The notes: generated by a model from the sequence alone, not told the origin. Counted from the first letter of the stretch, positions 44,877-55,500 are shown. The stretch is 64,000 nt of DNA from Paenibacillus sp. FSL W8-0186 (GCF_037969765.1 NZ_CP150207.1:744001-808000), one strand, 5' to 3'. Translations and numbers: made by a program.

Positions 44877-46016
44877 CTATGTCGTAACCATTGCTCCACC
44901 GTTTACATGGACGACTTCTCCGGTAACGAAGCTGGAATCGCTGCTGGCGAGGTATACATAGGCGGGAGCCAGCTCATACGGCTGCGCCGCACGTCCGATA
45001 GGCGCATCCGTACCGAAGACGGCAACCTCCTCTGCGCTGAAGCTGGAGGCAATAAGCGGCGTCCAGGTCGAGCCCGGCGCCACGGCGTTGACGCGAATGC
45101 CGCAGTCGATCAGCGAGAGCGACAGAGACCGGGTGAACGAGACGATCGCTCCTTTGGTCGATGAATAATCGATCAAAGTCTTATGTCCTTGATAGGCCGT
45201 GATGGAGGCGGTGTTAATAATCGAACTGCCTCGGCATAAATGGGGCAATGCGGCCTGAACCATGAAGAAAAACGGAAAAATATTCGTTTGAAAAGTCTGA
45301 TAAAGCTGCTGCTCTGAAATATCAGCGATGCTTTGCTGAGGATATTGTACGCCGTGATTGTTGACCAGAATGTCGAGTTTGCCAAAGGTGGAAATCGTTT
45401 CGCGGACGACGGCTTCGCAGTTTTGCTTGAACCGCAGATCGATTTTGATAGGGAGGCAGCATTGGCCAAGCTCTTCAACACGGGCTTTGGTCTCCAGGGC
45501 GTCCGATGTTTCCCACAAATAGGGGATCACGACATCCGCTCCTTCTTTGGCAAAAGCGATTGCGACCGCCCGGCCGATGCCGCTGTCTCCGCCAGTGATA
45601 ATGGCGACCTTGCCTTTCAGCTTGCAGCTGCCGCGATAGTTTGGATTTTCCGAGATCGGACGGGGATGCATCAAGCTTTCCAGGCCAGGCTGATGGGGCT
45701 GATGCTGAGGCGGGAAAGCGATGGGCTGCTCTTTGCATACGGTTGTCTTGGCATAATACGGGTAAACGGGGTTGCCGCTGTCTCCTGGATAAGGATGCAT
45801 GTGCTGCCCTGCCGTCATGGGAAGCTCGTGATCTGCGGGATGTGCCATGTGCTTCTGGCCGTGAGCCGCTATTGGGGCATTTGGATGCATCGGGAAAACC
45901 GGGGTTACCGGGCTTATGGGATTTATTGAATTCATTGGGTGCAATGGGGGCATTGAATGCGCTGAATGCACTGAGTGCACTGAGTGCATGGAATTCACTG
46001 GATTCATCGGGTTCAA
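44877..46016 (-). CDS. SDR-family oxidoreductase with long His/Pro-rich N-terminus
   Basis: About 379 residues from a TTG at 46016 (GGAGG eight bases upstream); an ATG at 46007 is possible. The core from about residue 125 is a classical short-chain dehydrogenase of the YhdF/YhxD stress-related group: AIITGGDSGIGRAVAIAFA, NNHGVQYPQ, catalytic YSSTKGA, VNAVAPGSTWTPL, and TGEVVHVNGGAM at the end. The typical lead-in QPGLESLMHPRP is also present. The first 80 residues are odd: Met-His-Ser and Pro-rich repeats (NSMHSVHSVHSAHSM) that look like an expanded low-complexity tail. No clear partner gene is near. Confidence 0.88.
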   Translation of the reverse strand: MNPMNPVNSMHSVHSVHSAHSMPPLHPMNSINPISPVTPVFPMHPNAPIAAHGQKHMAHPADHELPMTAGQHMHPYPGDSGNPVYPYYAKTTVCKEQPIAFPPQHQPHQPGLESLMHPRPISENPNYRGSCKLKGKVAIITGGDSGIGRAVAIAFAKEGADVVIPYLWETSDALETKARVEELGQCCLPIKIDLRFKQNCEAVVRETISTFGKLDILVNNHGVQYPQQSIADISEQQLYQTFQTNIFPFFFMVQAALPHLCRGSSIINTASITAYQGHKTLIDYSSTKGAIVSFTRSLSLSLIDCGIRVNAVAPGSTWTPLIASSFSAEEVAVFGTDAPIGRAAQPYELAPAYVYLASSDSSFVTGEVVHVNGGAMVTT

Positions 46017-46281
46017 CAGCAAAACCTCCAAAAATTAATCATAATAATTCTTCTGAAGTATGAGTATGCATATGCCTAGGCAAGGGTGCCGATGATTGAC
46101 TTTGGACGAAAATATTGATAGCATTTTTAGTAAAGTAGAGTTGCTCGGTCGGAATTAAATCGATGGAAGCTCACACTGCAAACGCAGGATTAGATCACAA
46201 CGGATAAATTAGCTATGATAGAGACTAGCTATGATAGTAAGTAGCGAACGACAACGAACCTAAGTAAAGGAGAATATAGAT

Positions 46282-46836
46282 ATGCCAAAGGTAACGATTA
46301 TTAATGGCAGTCCTACGCCCGGCTCCCGTCTGACGGCGATGATCGAGCTGGCGGATGAGCTGCTGCGGAAGCAGGACTTCGAAGTGAATCATGTGAATGT
46401 GGGCGAGCTTCCTCCGGAGGATCTCATCCATACGAAGTTTGAGAGCGAGGCGATCGTGAAGGCGAACGGTCTTGTGGCCGAAGCGGATGCCGTTATTATC
46501 GCCAGTCCGGTTTACAAGGCCTCCTACACGGGAGTATTGAAAACCTTCCTGGATCTTGTCCCGCAAAAAGGCCTGGCCGGCAAAATCATCCTGCCGCTTT
46601 TTATCGGCGGAAGCCTTGCGCATCTGCTGTCGATCGATTACTCGCTTAAGCCGGTGTTATCAGCGCTTGGGGCACGCCATATTCTGGGCGGGGTATACGC
46701 GGTAGATGCTTATATCGCCCGTACGGATCAAGGCGGCTTCGACGTTAGTGAGGAACTGGTTACGCGGCTGGAGGATAACGTGGCCGAACTGGTCGAGGAG
46801 ACCAAACGGCGCATCCAATATGCGGCCCTAAAGTAA
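46282..46836 (+). CDS. NADPH-dependent FMN reductase (SsuE-like)
   Basis: This 184-residue flavodoxin-fold protein has INGSPTPGSRLTAMIE (FMN phosphate loop), DAVIIASPVYKASYTGVLKTFLDLVP and GGSLAHLLSIDYSLKPVLSALGA, all matching SsuE. It would supply reduced FMN to a sulfonate or similar monooxygenase, but no such gene lies beside it. AAAGGAG precedes the ATG. The upstream gap 46032-46281 shows short GCTATGATAG repeats only. Confidence 0.9.
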   Translation: MPKVTIINGSPTPGSRLTAMIELADELLRKQDFEVNHVNVGELPPEDLIHTKFESEAIVKANGLVAEADAVIIASPVYKASYTGVLKTFLDLVPQKGLAGKIILPLFIGGSLAHLLSIDYSLKPVLSALGARHILGGVYAVDAYIARTDQGGFDVSEELVTRLEDNVAELVEETKRRIQYAALK

Positions 46837-46855
46837 TCTCAGCAAGCTAAAGTTA

Positions 46856-46899
46856 AAAAGCTCTAAATCATTCGTAATGAACGATTTAGAGCTTTTTTT
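46856..46899 (+). terminator. terminator of the FMN reductase gene
   Basis: A perfect 14-bp stem AAAAGCTCTAAATC/GATTTAGAGCTTTT with a 13-base loop, followed by T7. Confidence 0.93.
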
Positions 46900-47044
46900 G
46901 AGTTTGTTGGAACCGCAAAATGATGCAATAGTGCAGAATTTTTTATTTAGGGTCTCCCATGATCCGGTTTCTTGGAAGCCACTGAATTCAAGGTGATTCC
47001 AAAGAAACTGGGCGAGTAACTTGTACCGCTGGAAAATCAAAACT

Positions 47045-47234
47045 AAATGTATTTTATACAGCTAGTTAAGCTCTTTTATCAAAAAAACATGCGCTAAATG
47101 CAAAACATGCAGTTAGTTTACCAGAATGGAGCGAATTCGTCGAAATCACTTAAAACTAAATGTAGGTTTTGCAGTTAGTTCCCTTTAACACGGCTAAAAT
47201 CGATGAACTAACTGCATGAATTACATCTAGTTAC
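47045..47234. repeat. interspersed 190-bp intergenic repeat, copy 2
   Basis: Same element as 25191-25383, starting AAATGTATTTTATACAGCTA and ending near CATCTAGTTACC. It lies in the gene-free region 46900-47663. Confidence 0.75.
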
Positions 47235-47663
47235 CTGCTGATCCCTGTCATCTAGGTACAGTCACAATCAGTGTCCAAAGTGTCCATCTAGGTACAGTCA
47301 CACAGCCACAATGTGTGTCCATCTAGGCACAGTCACAATCATTGCCCGAACCATCGAGGACAGTCGAAAATCAGTAGTTTAATTGAACTGGAGAGAAAGC
47401 CCCCAGTTCAATTAAGGGGCTGCTGAGGCTGCCGCACCATTCATCTAAGGAACCGTGAGATTATCTAGTATCCTGCTAAGGATTTCATTCACATTTCTTC
47501 GTATCCAAGTTATTGAGTCCGTGAGGATATCCAGTATTCATCTAAGGAACCGTGAGGCCATCATAGCATCCCTCCACCGTTTTCGGCCGATATGACGCAA
47601 GTTCGGATTCGGAGGAATACCTGCACATTCGAATTAACTTTATCAGAAAAGAAAGAAATCCTC
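47235..47663. other. gene-free stretch with short direct repeats
   Basis: Contains TCCATCTAGGTACAGTCACA two to three times (47280-47345) and AAGGAACCGTGAG twice (47448 and 47543). No gene is supported. No clear terminator for the minus-strand gene is seen here. Confidence 0.5.
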
Positions 47664-49481
47664 TTACTGACTCACGGACTCCACCTTGACGACGGGGATG
47701 CGTATGAATCGTCCCGCAGGCTGGCCTACGATGATAGAATCATCAGGCGAGCTGGTGTACTGCTCTTCGGTTGTCCCGCTTTCCTGGAATTCCATATAGT
47801 GCTCGGTGTAATGCGTAAAGCGCCCTGTGACCGTGGCTTCTCCTTCGTAGAAGGTGAAATCGCCCTGCAGCATGATATAGCTATTCTGGCCGAAGGCGAG
47901 CACTTCTCCGGTCCCCGGGGAAGTGATGGTGCTGGTGAAACGGACAAGGGTACCGGGATAAAAAGCGACGTCATCGGCGGAAATATCTACGTAGGTTTGC
48001 TTGACTCCGGTAAACTCAAAGTGATCGCCGTAACGGACATAGATGGCCGTCTCGCCTTCGCCTTCACCGTGCGGATTTACGACATGCAGCGTGTCGTCAT
48101 TTTGTACAATCAAGTCGTCCGCTTCAAACGAAAACAACAGCTGGATGCGGTCCTCCAGCACTTCGAAGGCCATATACAACGTCTCGCGCGCAGCCGAGTC
48201 CGCCTCGATGACCACCACAGGAGTGCTCGAGGTGCTCAGAACCGGGTCAATGCGCAGGCTGTGGATTTGCGCATGGGAGGATAGGTCGCGATTTGATAAG
48301 ATCTGCACGCTTTCCTCGCTGTTCATCCGGCCGAAAAACAACTGATTGCCCGCATCGGTCGCAGCGACGTAAACGTTCGAGCCGAATTTTTTTGTGCCGC
48401 CCGCGACATGCTTATAGCCTTCCCCGTCGCCGGAAGCCGGCAGAAGCCGCACCGGCTCAGCGGCTACCCAGGCCAACTCGGTCGCACGGATTTCCGCCTT
48501 CGTATCCTGGTAATTGCCAAGCGCCCTATACAGGTCGATCGCTTCCTGATAATTTCCGCTGGCCGTGCTTTTTTTGGCGGAGCGGAGCAGCTTGGCAATA
48601 CCATCCTTGGCATAGGCCAGCACCTTGGAACGCGGGTTAGCGGAGCTGGCGAACGACTCAAACTGCCGGGAATGCAGGGCAAAGGCGGCGTAGTCCTTGT
48701 TGTCCCAATCTTGTTTCAGCAGGGAATCCATTAATTCGTTCGTTTTGGATATTACCCAGGGTGCCTTGTGCTCATGGGCTTCGTATTGCTTCACCATGGA
48801 TGAAGCGTTCTGCAGCATAGCCTCGATATATCCGCTTGCTGTGATCCGCTCCAGCTTGGTTTCATCATATTGCTGGAATACCGCATTCAGCTGATCGAGC
48901 CATTCCTGCTCCGTTCCGAAGAAATGGGCGGGCATGCGCAGCAGCTTCCATTTGAACGATTCATCGTCATAATGGCCATTCTCTAAATTACGCTCTGGTT
49001 CTTCCAGCAGAGCTGTGCGGAATTGTTTGAAATAATCCATGAAGCTTTGCGATATGCCATATTGTTCAGAGACCTGCTTATAATATTCGCTGTAAGGCCC
49101 TTCGGGCGTCATGTAGCTGCTGCGGATCTGCTGAAGGCTGGCGTAGGCGTCCATCAGGCGCTCGAAGTCGTCTCCCCGGGCCGCCGCGGATGCTTGACCC
49201 AGGATGCCGGATAGGTTTTCCTTCATAGCGGTGATCGGCGCCATCTCCTCCAGCCGGGAGGAGATGAGCTCCTCTTTATACTGAATTGTCTTGTTACTCC
49301 GCGCTTTCTGGAATAAAGTCTCGGCGTCGATCAGATTTTTTTCCTCATACAGAGCTTCCGCTTGATCGATTATGCTAAGCTTCTGGGAAATTCCTATTCC
49401 TTTGTATATCAGCAGCGGAATCATTAATACACATAATACAATGAGCAGATGATGCAGGGTTAACCATTTTTTATACGTCAT
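47664..49481 (-). CDS. membrane-anchored protein with helical repeats and beta domain
   Basis: This 605-residue protein has a short cytoplasmic start, one membrane helix (residues 9-26) and an extracytoplasmic helical region. That region holds two tetratricopeptide-like units (AEALYEEKNLIDAETLFQKA; ASGNYQEAIDLYRALGNYQDTKAE, where the QDTK form is common in Firmicute repeats). The C-terminal 250 residues are strand-rich and may form part of a propeller or a double-strand sandwich. No family name can be given. It overlaps the zinc-ribbon gene by 11 bases and belongs to the minus-strand arm of the tubulin-like system. Confidence 0.68.
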   Translation of the reverse strand: MTYKKWLTLHHLLIVLCVLMIPLLIYKGIGISQKLSIIDQAEALYEEKNLIDAETLFQKARSNKTIQYKEELISSRLEEMAPITAMKENLSGILGQASAAARGDDFERLMDAYASLQQIRSSYMTPEGPYSEYYKQVSEQYGISQSFMDYFKQFRTALLEEPERNLENGHYDDESFKWKLLRMPAHFFGTEQEWLDQLNAVFQQYDETKLERITASGYIEAMLQNASSMVKQYEAHEHKAPWVISKTNELMDSLLKQDWDNKDYAAFALHSRQFESFASSANPRSKVLAYAKDGIAKLLRSAKKSTASGNYQEAIDLYRALGNYQDTKAEIRATELAWVAAEPVRLLPASGDGEGYKHVAGGTKKFGSNVYVAATDAGNQLFFGRMNSEESVQILSNRDLSSHAQIHSLRIDPVLSTSSTPVVVIEADSAARETLYMAFEVLEDRIQLLFSFEADDLIVQNDDTLHVVNPHGEGEGETAIYVRYGDHFEFTGVKQTYVDISADDVAFYPGTLVRFTSTITSPGTGEVLAFGQNSYIMLQGDFTFYEGEATVTGRFTHYTEHYMEFQESGTTEEQYTSSPDDSIIVGQPAGRFIRIPVVKVESVSQ

Positions 49482-50421
49482 GGATGTTAGACCTCGGCTT
49501 TATTTGTTGAAAATCGGCATCCCACTGGTATTTCTCCTCATAGATCCGCGCCGTCTCCGCTTGGAGAGCGCCCCAGTTCAAGTCCGGATTCTCTGTGACG
49601 ATGCGGTACAGCCGGAGGAACCGGTCCTTGGGCAGCTTGCGGGCATAACGGGCCAGGAATCCGGAATAGGCCAGCACATAGCGTTTCATTCGTACTGCTG
49701 CGCCAGCTACTCCGGCAAGAATGTCATCCCCGTCCTTCATCGCCGTAATTTGCTGCTCATATTTAATGACATATTGGAAGGTACGGTCTTTGATGAGCTC
49801 CCGCTTGATTTTGGCCAGCTCGCCGATATAGGAAGCCAGCTCGGGGTCGAAGTCCTCGAGCAGCAGCGGCTCCAGCTCCAGATCCATATCCTTGCGCAGC
49901 ACAAGGGATTGCAGCAGGAGAATTTGCAGCTTGCGGATATGGTCGTTGCGAATGATGACGGCGACTTCGCGCATCAATTCATAGGAACGCGCCTCGTTCT
50001 CCTGCGCGGCTGCGATATCCAGATTGCGTACGAGGCCGTTTGCGATGCGGTCCCGGTCGCGGACGAACATTTTGCTCAGCTCGATAGAGGTCCGGCTCGG
50101 CAGCGCCTTGCGCCTTACGAATAAGAGAAGAGCCATCAGCGCAGCCCCGGAGACCGCCGAAATGGCGATAAACTGAAAGGTCGGGCTAAATGCGACTGCA
50201 ATCAGCGTCAGCAGCAGAGTGAGCAGCAGATCATTGCTCAAGGAGCGCTTCGCCGCGCGCAGCGCCAGCTCCTGAACGGGAAGCAGCGCCGGTTTGCCGC
50301 AGGTCGTGCAATTCTCCTCCATAAGTACGGTATAGTTATGGCAATTTTTGCAGCATCTTAACTTTTCATAGGCATATTTCGTTTTTATGGGAGGGCGCAG
50401 TACAATATTTTTCTTTTTCAT
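49471..50421 (-). CDS. zinc-ribbon membrane protein
   Basis: This 316-residue protein starts with a zinc ribbon (CCKNCHNY ... CTTCGKP, about residues 23-43), followed by two adjacent membrane helices (about 64-102: LLLTLLLTLIAVAFSP, FIAISAVSGAALMALLLFV) and a cytoplasmic helical domain of about 200 residues. No family is recognised. It overlaps the upstream microprotein gene by 4 bases (ATGA) and the downstream gene by 11, so the three are one operon. The zinc-ribbon-plus-helix form recalls that of the GTPase gene at 60495. Confidence 0.65.
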   Translation of the reverse strand: MKKKNIVLRPPIKTKYAYEKLRCCKNCHNYTVLMEENCTTCGKPALLPVQELALRAAKRSLSNDLLLTLLLTLIAVAFSPTFQFIAISAVSGAALMALLLFVRRKALPSRTSIELSKMFVRDRDRIANGLVRNLDIAAAQENEARSYELMREVAVIIRNDHIRKLQILLLQSLVLRKDMDLELEPLLLEDFDPELASYIGELAKIKRELIKDRTFQYVIKYEQQITAMKDGDDILAGVAGAAVRMKRYVLAYSGFLARYARKLPKDRFLRLYRIVTENPDLNWGALQAETARIYEEKYQWDADFQQIKPRSNIHDV

Positions 50422-50567
50422 GGCACTCTCTCTTCATGGTTGATAAGCTGCAGCAATTGGGCGTCAAGCTCCTGGGGAGCGACGATACGATCTCTGCGCG
50501 TGTAATAGAGCACGGACTTTACAATGGCAAACAGAAACAAAAGGGTCAGGCATCCGTATGTAACCAT
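50418..50567 (-). CDS. 49-residue single-pass microprotein
   Basis: The ATG at 50567 has AAAGGAAG seven bases upstream. The 49 codons encode a membrane helix at residues 3-22 (TYGCLTLLFLFAIVKSVLYY), then RRDRIVAPQELDAQLLQLINHEE. The stop overlaps the next start as ATGA. Good ribosome site, coupling and a membrane helix with positive-inside residues all support a real gene. It is the first gene of the minus-strand operon. No known family. Confidence 0.68.
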   Translation of the reverse strand: MVTYGCLTLLFLFAIVKSVLYYTRRDRIVAPQELDAQLLQLINHEERVP

Positions 50568-50605
50568 ATGCGGCTTCCTTTCGTAATTGAATTATGAAGG
50601 TATTA

Positions 50606-50614
50606 ATTATATCA
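50606..50614 (-). promoter_or_regulatory. extended -10 promoter of the minus-strand operon
   Basis: The minus strand reads TGATATAAT, an extended -10 (TGnTATAAT), about 40 bases before the microprotein start. The -35 is poor. A plus-strand promoter for the vWA gene must lie in 50640-50740, where a TATACT lies near 50733. Confidence 0.45.
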
Positions 50615-50762
50615 TATGGACAGCGATCGACTTGGTAGATTTTGACGAAACATAGGGATGAATATTTTCAACCTCTTAACCTTTTTTTAAGGAATATTGA
50701 TTACAATAGATAAAGCTCTAGTACAATTATACTACCTGAAACCAGAATAAAGGAGCACGATT

Positions 50763-52574
50763 ATGCAGAAGCGTAATAAGCAGTCTTTACGTATATTAAC
50801 GGCTTTTATGGTCTTTTGGTTACTCGTTTCTACGCTGGGCTCCGAGATATACGGAGCAGCGCCGGCCGCGCAGGGGAGCCAGCCCGGTTCGCGAATCGAC
50901 GCGGTGCTCGTCATCGATGTCAGCAACTCTATGAAGACGAGCGACTCGAATAAAGTCGGCAATGAAGCGATGAAGATGTTCATCGATATGCTGTCCGCGC
51001 AGGGGGATAAGGTAGGCATTATCGCCTATACGGACAAAGTCCAGCGGGAGAAGGCGCTGCTTGAGATCAAGTCCCCCCAGGATAAGCAGGATCTGAAGGA
51101 TTTCATCGATGGCCTCGACAGGGGGCCGTACACCGATATCGCAGTGGGGATCAAGGAAGCGGTCAAGGTGCTGCAAAAAGGCTCCGACCCGAACCATGAG
51201 CCAATGATTGTCCTGCTTGCGGACGGCAACAATGATTTCAACAAAAGCTCTGGGCGTACGCAGAGCGCATCCGACCAGGAGCTGAATCAAGCGGTTGAGG
51301 AAGCGAAGGCAGCCGGCATTCCGATCTATACGATCGGGCTGAATGCTGACGGCAAGCTGAACAAGGCGCCGCTGGAGGATCTCGCGAACCAGACAGCCGC
51401 CAAGTCCTTTTCGACCAGCACGGCGGATGATCTTCCGCGCATCCTTAGTGAAATTTTCGCCAGCCATCTGAAGCTGAAGATCGTGCCGATCCAGAGCATG
51501 ACGGGGACCGGCAGCTTCCAGGAGGTTACGGTCAACGTGCCGAATGCGAACGTGCTCGAAGCGAACATATCGATCATGTCGGCGCAGCCGGTCGAGACGG
51601 AGCTGGTGAACCCTGCCGGGGATAAAATAGCGGTGCCGTCGGACGATGTGCTGCTGTCGAAGTCGAAGAGCTATTCCCTCATTAAGCTGCTGAGTCCGGC
51701 CGAGGGCGATTGGAAGCTGCGGGTCAAGGGGGCGTCCAAGGATAAAATCGACATTAACCTCGTCTTCAACTACGACCTGGAGCTGGAGATGGAGCCGATT
51801 GCGGCGGGAAGCCATAAGCCCGGCGACAAGGTGCAGATCGGAGCGTATCTGACGAGCAACGGCCAGAAGCTGCAAACCGCCGAGCTGTACAAGAACATGA
51901 ACGCCGTGCTGCTTGCGAAGGATCTGGACAGCGGCAAGACGGAGGAAATTAAACTGAACAACACGGGCGACAAATTCGAGGGAACGTTCGAAATTCCCGA
52001 AGCCCATGATTACGAGCTGAAGGTGCGCGCCGAGGAGCGCAGTTTCTACCGGGAGTCCGAGCCGGTAACGATCAGCGCCAAAGCTGCTTCCGGAGGAGCG
52101 GCGGCGGCCAAGCCGGCAACGCCAGCGGCCCCTGAAGAAGAAAAGCCGTTTCCGTGGCTTACCGTCGTCATCTCGGCCATAGCCGCAGCTGTTCTTGCGG
52201 CAGCCGCTTACTTCATTACTGCAGCCGTGAAGAAAGCGAACCGGGGCTTCGTTGGGCAAATCGTCATCGAAATCCGCGACGAGAATACGCACGAGAAGTC
52301 GTTCCCGCAATATAAGAAATTGACCGCCTTCAAGGGCAAATTCAATTTGCATCAGCTGCTGCAGCTTGCGCCGGAGCTGAAGGAGACGGAGAAAGTCGTC
52401 TTTACCCCGGCGAAGGGAGACCGGATCATGCTGCGCAACGGTTCAGACGCTCCGGTCGAGAAATCCGGACGGGTTGTGGATGCGAGCGCGGGACTGGAGC
52501 TGAAGAGCGGAGACCGGATTACGCTGCCGCTGCAGCATATGGATAAGACGATTTTCATAGAGTACCTGGTATAA
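50763..52574 (+). CDS. exported, membrane-anchored vWA-domain protein
   Basis: This 603-residue protein has a signal peptide or anchor (LRILTAFMVFWLLVSTLGSEIYGA). A von Willebrand A domain follows (about 46-235) with an intact metal site: DVSNS (52-56), then the Thr and Asp loops (PYTDIA, LLADGNND). A beta-sandwich region (about 240-440), a C-terminal membrane helix (TVVISAIAAAVLAAAAYFI, about 470-490) and a cytoplasmic domain of about 100 residues come next. So the ligand-binding part is outside and a small domain inside. It is first in the plus-strand operon, with the tubulin-like gene 20 bases later. Confidence 0.85.
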   Translation: MQKRNKQSLRILTAFMVFWLLVSTLGSEIYGAAPAAQGSQPGSRIDAVLVIDVSNSMKTSDSNKVGNEAMKMFIDMLSAQGDKVGIIAYTDKVQREKALLEIKSPQDKQDLKDFIDGLDRGPYTDIAVGIKEAVKVLQKGSDPNHEPMIVLLADGNNDFNKSSGRTQSASDQELNQAVEEAKAAGIPIYTIGLNADGKLNKAPLEDLANQTAAKSFSTSTADDLPRILSEIFASHLKLKIVPIQSMTGTGSFQEVTVNVPNANVLEANISIMSAQPVETELVNPAGDKIAVPSDDVLLSKSKSYSLIKLLSPAEGDWKLRVKGASKDKIDINLVFNYDLELEMEPIAAGSHKPGDKVQIGAYLTSNGQKLQTAELYKNMNAVLLAKDLDSGKTEEIKLNNTGDKFEGTFEIPEAHDYELKVRAEERSFYRESEPVTISAKAASGGAAAAKPATPAAPEEEKPFPWLTVVISAIAAAVLAAAAYFITAAVKKANRGFVGQIVIEIRDENTHEKSFPQYKKLTAFKGKFNLHQLLQLAPELKETEKVVFTPAKGDRIMLRNGSDAPVEKSGRVVDASAGLELKSGDRITLPLQHMDKTIFIEYLV

Positions 52575-52594
52575 ATTTGAGGAGGAAAACGTAT

Positions 52595-55500
52595 ATGAAA
52601 CCGGTAGTCAGAGAGCATATCCAGCAATTGGACGTATCGCTAGGCGGAGGCATCGTCAGCGACAAAATCCGTGTCGACACGATCGATAATCCGATCCTCA
52701 TCATCGGCCTGGGCGGTACGGGGATCGATGCATTGCTTCGCTTGAAATATCAGATCAACCGCCGCTTCAAGCTGCCGGAGGACCCGTTGTCCAAGAAGAA
52801 GCGCGAGAAGCCTGACAACGTGGAATTCCTGGCGTTCGAGACGAACGAGCAGGACCGCACGAAGCGCTATAAAGGCATCGGGCTCGACCCAATCAATGAA
52901 TTCGTCCTGCTGTCCAACCCGGAAATCGGCGGACTGCTGCAGAACCGGAGTATTTTGGAGCCGTATATTACCGATTGGCTGTCTCCGGAACTCAGCATTA
53001 CGGACGGCATGAACGGGGCGGCGGGCGTGCGGCAGGCCGGACGGCTGCTGCTGTTCACGAAGATCAATCAGGTCGTGCAGGCGATTGACAAGAAGATCAA
53101 AACACTGTCGGTAGGCACCAACAAGAAGCTGATGGTATTTCTGCTGACCGGCTTGTCTGGCGGAACGGGAAGCGGCTGCTTCCTAGATATCGCCTATATC
53201 GTGCGCGGCATCATTGAGCGCGATCACGGTTCGGCCGGGATCGACCGGGTGAATACGCTCGGCTATTTGTTCACTCCAGACATCAACCTGTCCAACAAGA
53301 GCCTCAGCGAGCATACGCGTGAGTACATCAAGAAGAACGGCTATGCGGCTCTGAAAGAGCTGGACTACTGGATGAACGTGGACAGCCGCGGCGAGCGGTT
53401 CAAGCAGCAGTACGGCAACATTCTGACGGTTAACTCTCCATTGCCGCCGTTCAATCTGTGCCATCTTATTTCGGCGACGAATACCGAGGGCAAGCTGCTG
53501 GAGAACGCTTATGATTACTGCATGAACGTCACCGCCGAGAACATTACGAACTTCATGGCGAGCGAAGAGAAGCAGTCTGGCGAGGAGTTTGCGATCCACG
53601 ACTATATCAGCAATATTCGCACGAACATCGCGCAAATGAACAAGATGTACCCGGCGAACTATGAATATAACATTATCGGGGCGTCCTCCGCGGTGCTGCC
53701 GATCGAGGAAATGACCACGTATTTGGCATATCGTCTGTTCGGCAAAATGGAGAAAATGTTCCAGCATGCGCCGAGCCAGGAGGACGTCGAGAAGTTTGCC
53801 CGCAAGCTGGGCATTGACCTTGAGAGCATGATCAAGACATTTGAATCCCGCGTTCCCGAGCCGCTGCCCGGCTACGAGAACAGTGAGCGGCTGAGCTTCG
53901 CCAACGTGGTGAAATCCCAGATCGTGAACATGGATACGGAGCTGGAGCAGACCTTCCTGGCCCGGGCGAGAGAGGAATATATCAAGGCGAAGAAGCAGCT
54001 GCCTGGCGAGGTGCTGGAGCAGTTCAGCGAGCAGATCCGCCGTCTGTTCCTCCATCCGGAGCAAGGTCCGTTCTATGTGTCCCGTTTGATCTACACGGAA
54101 AAAGGCTTCTGCCTGCTGAAAATGCTGCTGTCCTACATTGAGACCCTGCGTGAGAACCTGCTGCGCATACCGCGCGACATCGAGGCGGCGCAGGACCAGG
54201 CGCACGAGAAGCTGGGCGACGCCAAGAGCGCATTCGTCTCCAAGGAGAAGAAGAAGAACGCTTATATCGAAGCGAAAATTCATGAATATTGGCTGCATGC
54301 GGACGTGGAGCGCACGGAGCAAATGATCGAATTTTACGAGGACTTGTACCAGCTGCTGAATCAGGAGAACAACCGGATTTACAGCGTGTTTACGGAAATT
54401 CTGAACGCGCTGAGCTCGATTTTTGCTAAAAACGGGGACATCCTGACAAGCGGCGAGGAGCAGGTCGATCATAAAGGCAACAAGACGTACTACTGGAATA
54501 TCGTCAGCGTGCCGGATATTTCCAGTGTCGTCAGCGGCATCATGGACAAGAAAGACGTCGACGATCTGATTCGCGATTTCTCCCTGGAGCTGTTGAACAA
54601 TTCAAACCAATGGGTGAAGGAGCAGGAGATCGATATCGTCAGCTCCATCTCCGACTTCCTGACCGAGAAATTCGGCGATCTCATTACGAAGTCAATGGAG
54701 GATTTCCTGGTCATCAAATACGGGCAGGACGAGTCGATCGAGAAATTCGTGGAGCGCTTCATTGCCAGCAAGCTGGATGAGGAGGCCGTTCCAGTCTTCC
54801 ATCTGTCGAACAGCACAGGCAATCTGCATTTCCCATCTTGGGGCTTCGTCTCCGTTCCGGTGCAGGCGCCGAGCATCCTCAAAGGGATTCGCAACTACCA
54901 GAACAACGCGGTTGGTAAATCACATTTCACGGTCAAGGAAAGTGAAGTGAAAAACCGGATCTTCTGGCTGAACACGCGTAACGGGGTGCCGCTGTTCGTC
55001 TACACGCCGCTGAAGGTGTACGAGGAGAGCTATGAGCGGACGATTCTCGATAAGGAAGGAATCGGGCGCCATCTGGTGCAGACGGACAAGAACAACTGGA
55101 CGTACCTGCCTTCGCCGATCCCGGAGAAATCATGGGGCGACACGTACTTCAACTCGCGGGTGCAGAGCTATAACTCGCGCGTGCGCGAGGAGTTTGCCAA
55201 AGCGCTTGAGCTGAAGGTCATCGTGGAAAAAGACGTCGACCACAATACGAGCAACCGTTATTCCGCAGTGTTTACGAAGCCGTTCGATTTGGAGAGCACG
55301 TTGGCTGCCTATGATATGCGCCTGGATGCGCCGAAGCCGAATTTGGGCGAAGTGAAGCGTGCCGCGGTCGAGCTCAGACGCCTGCTGGCCGAAGGGCTGC
55401 CGAGGGAGGGCGACAAGGACATTTTTGGCAGCATCAATGAGGAGCTGGCCAAGGAGAACCTGATCCGTACGCCGGAGCTGATCGCGCGCGTGCGGCAGGA

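Noticed and set aside
47592..48284. Plus-strand frame of 230 codons
   Set aside because: It lies antisense within the gene ending at 47664, which has membrane helix, repeats and operon coupling; the plus frame has no ribosome site.
53183..54472. Minus-strand frame of 429 codons opposite the tubulin-like gene
   Set aside because: Antisense shadow of a gene with clear GTP-binding motifs; no start signal.
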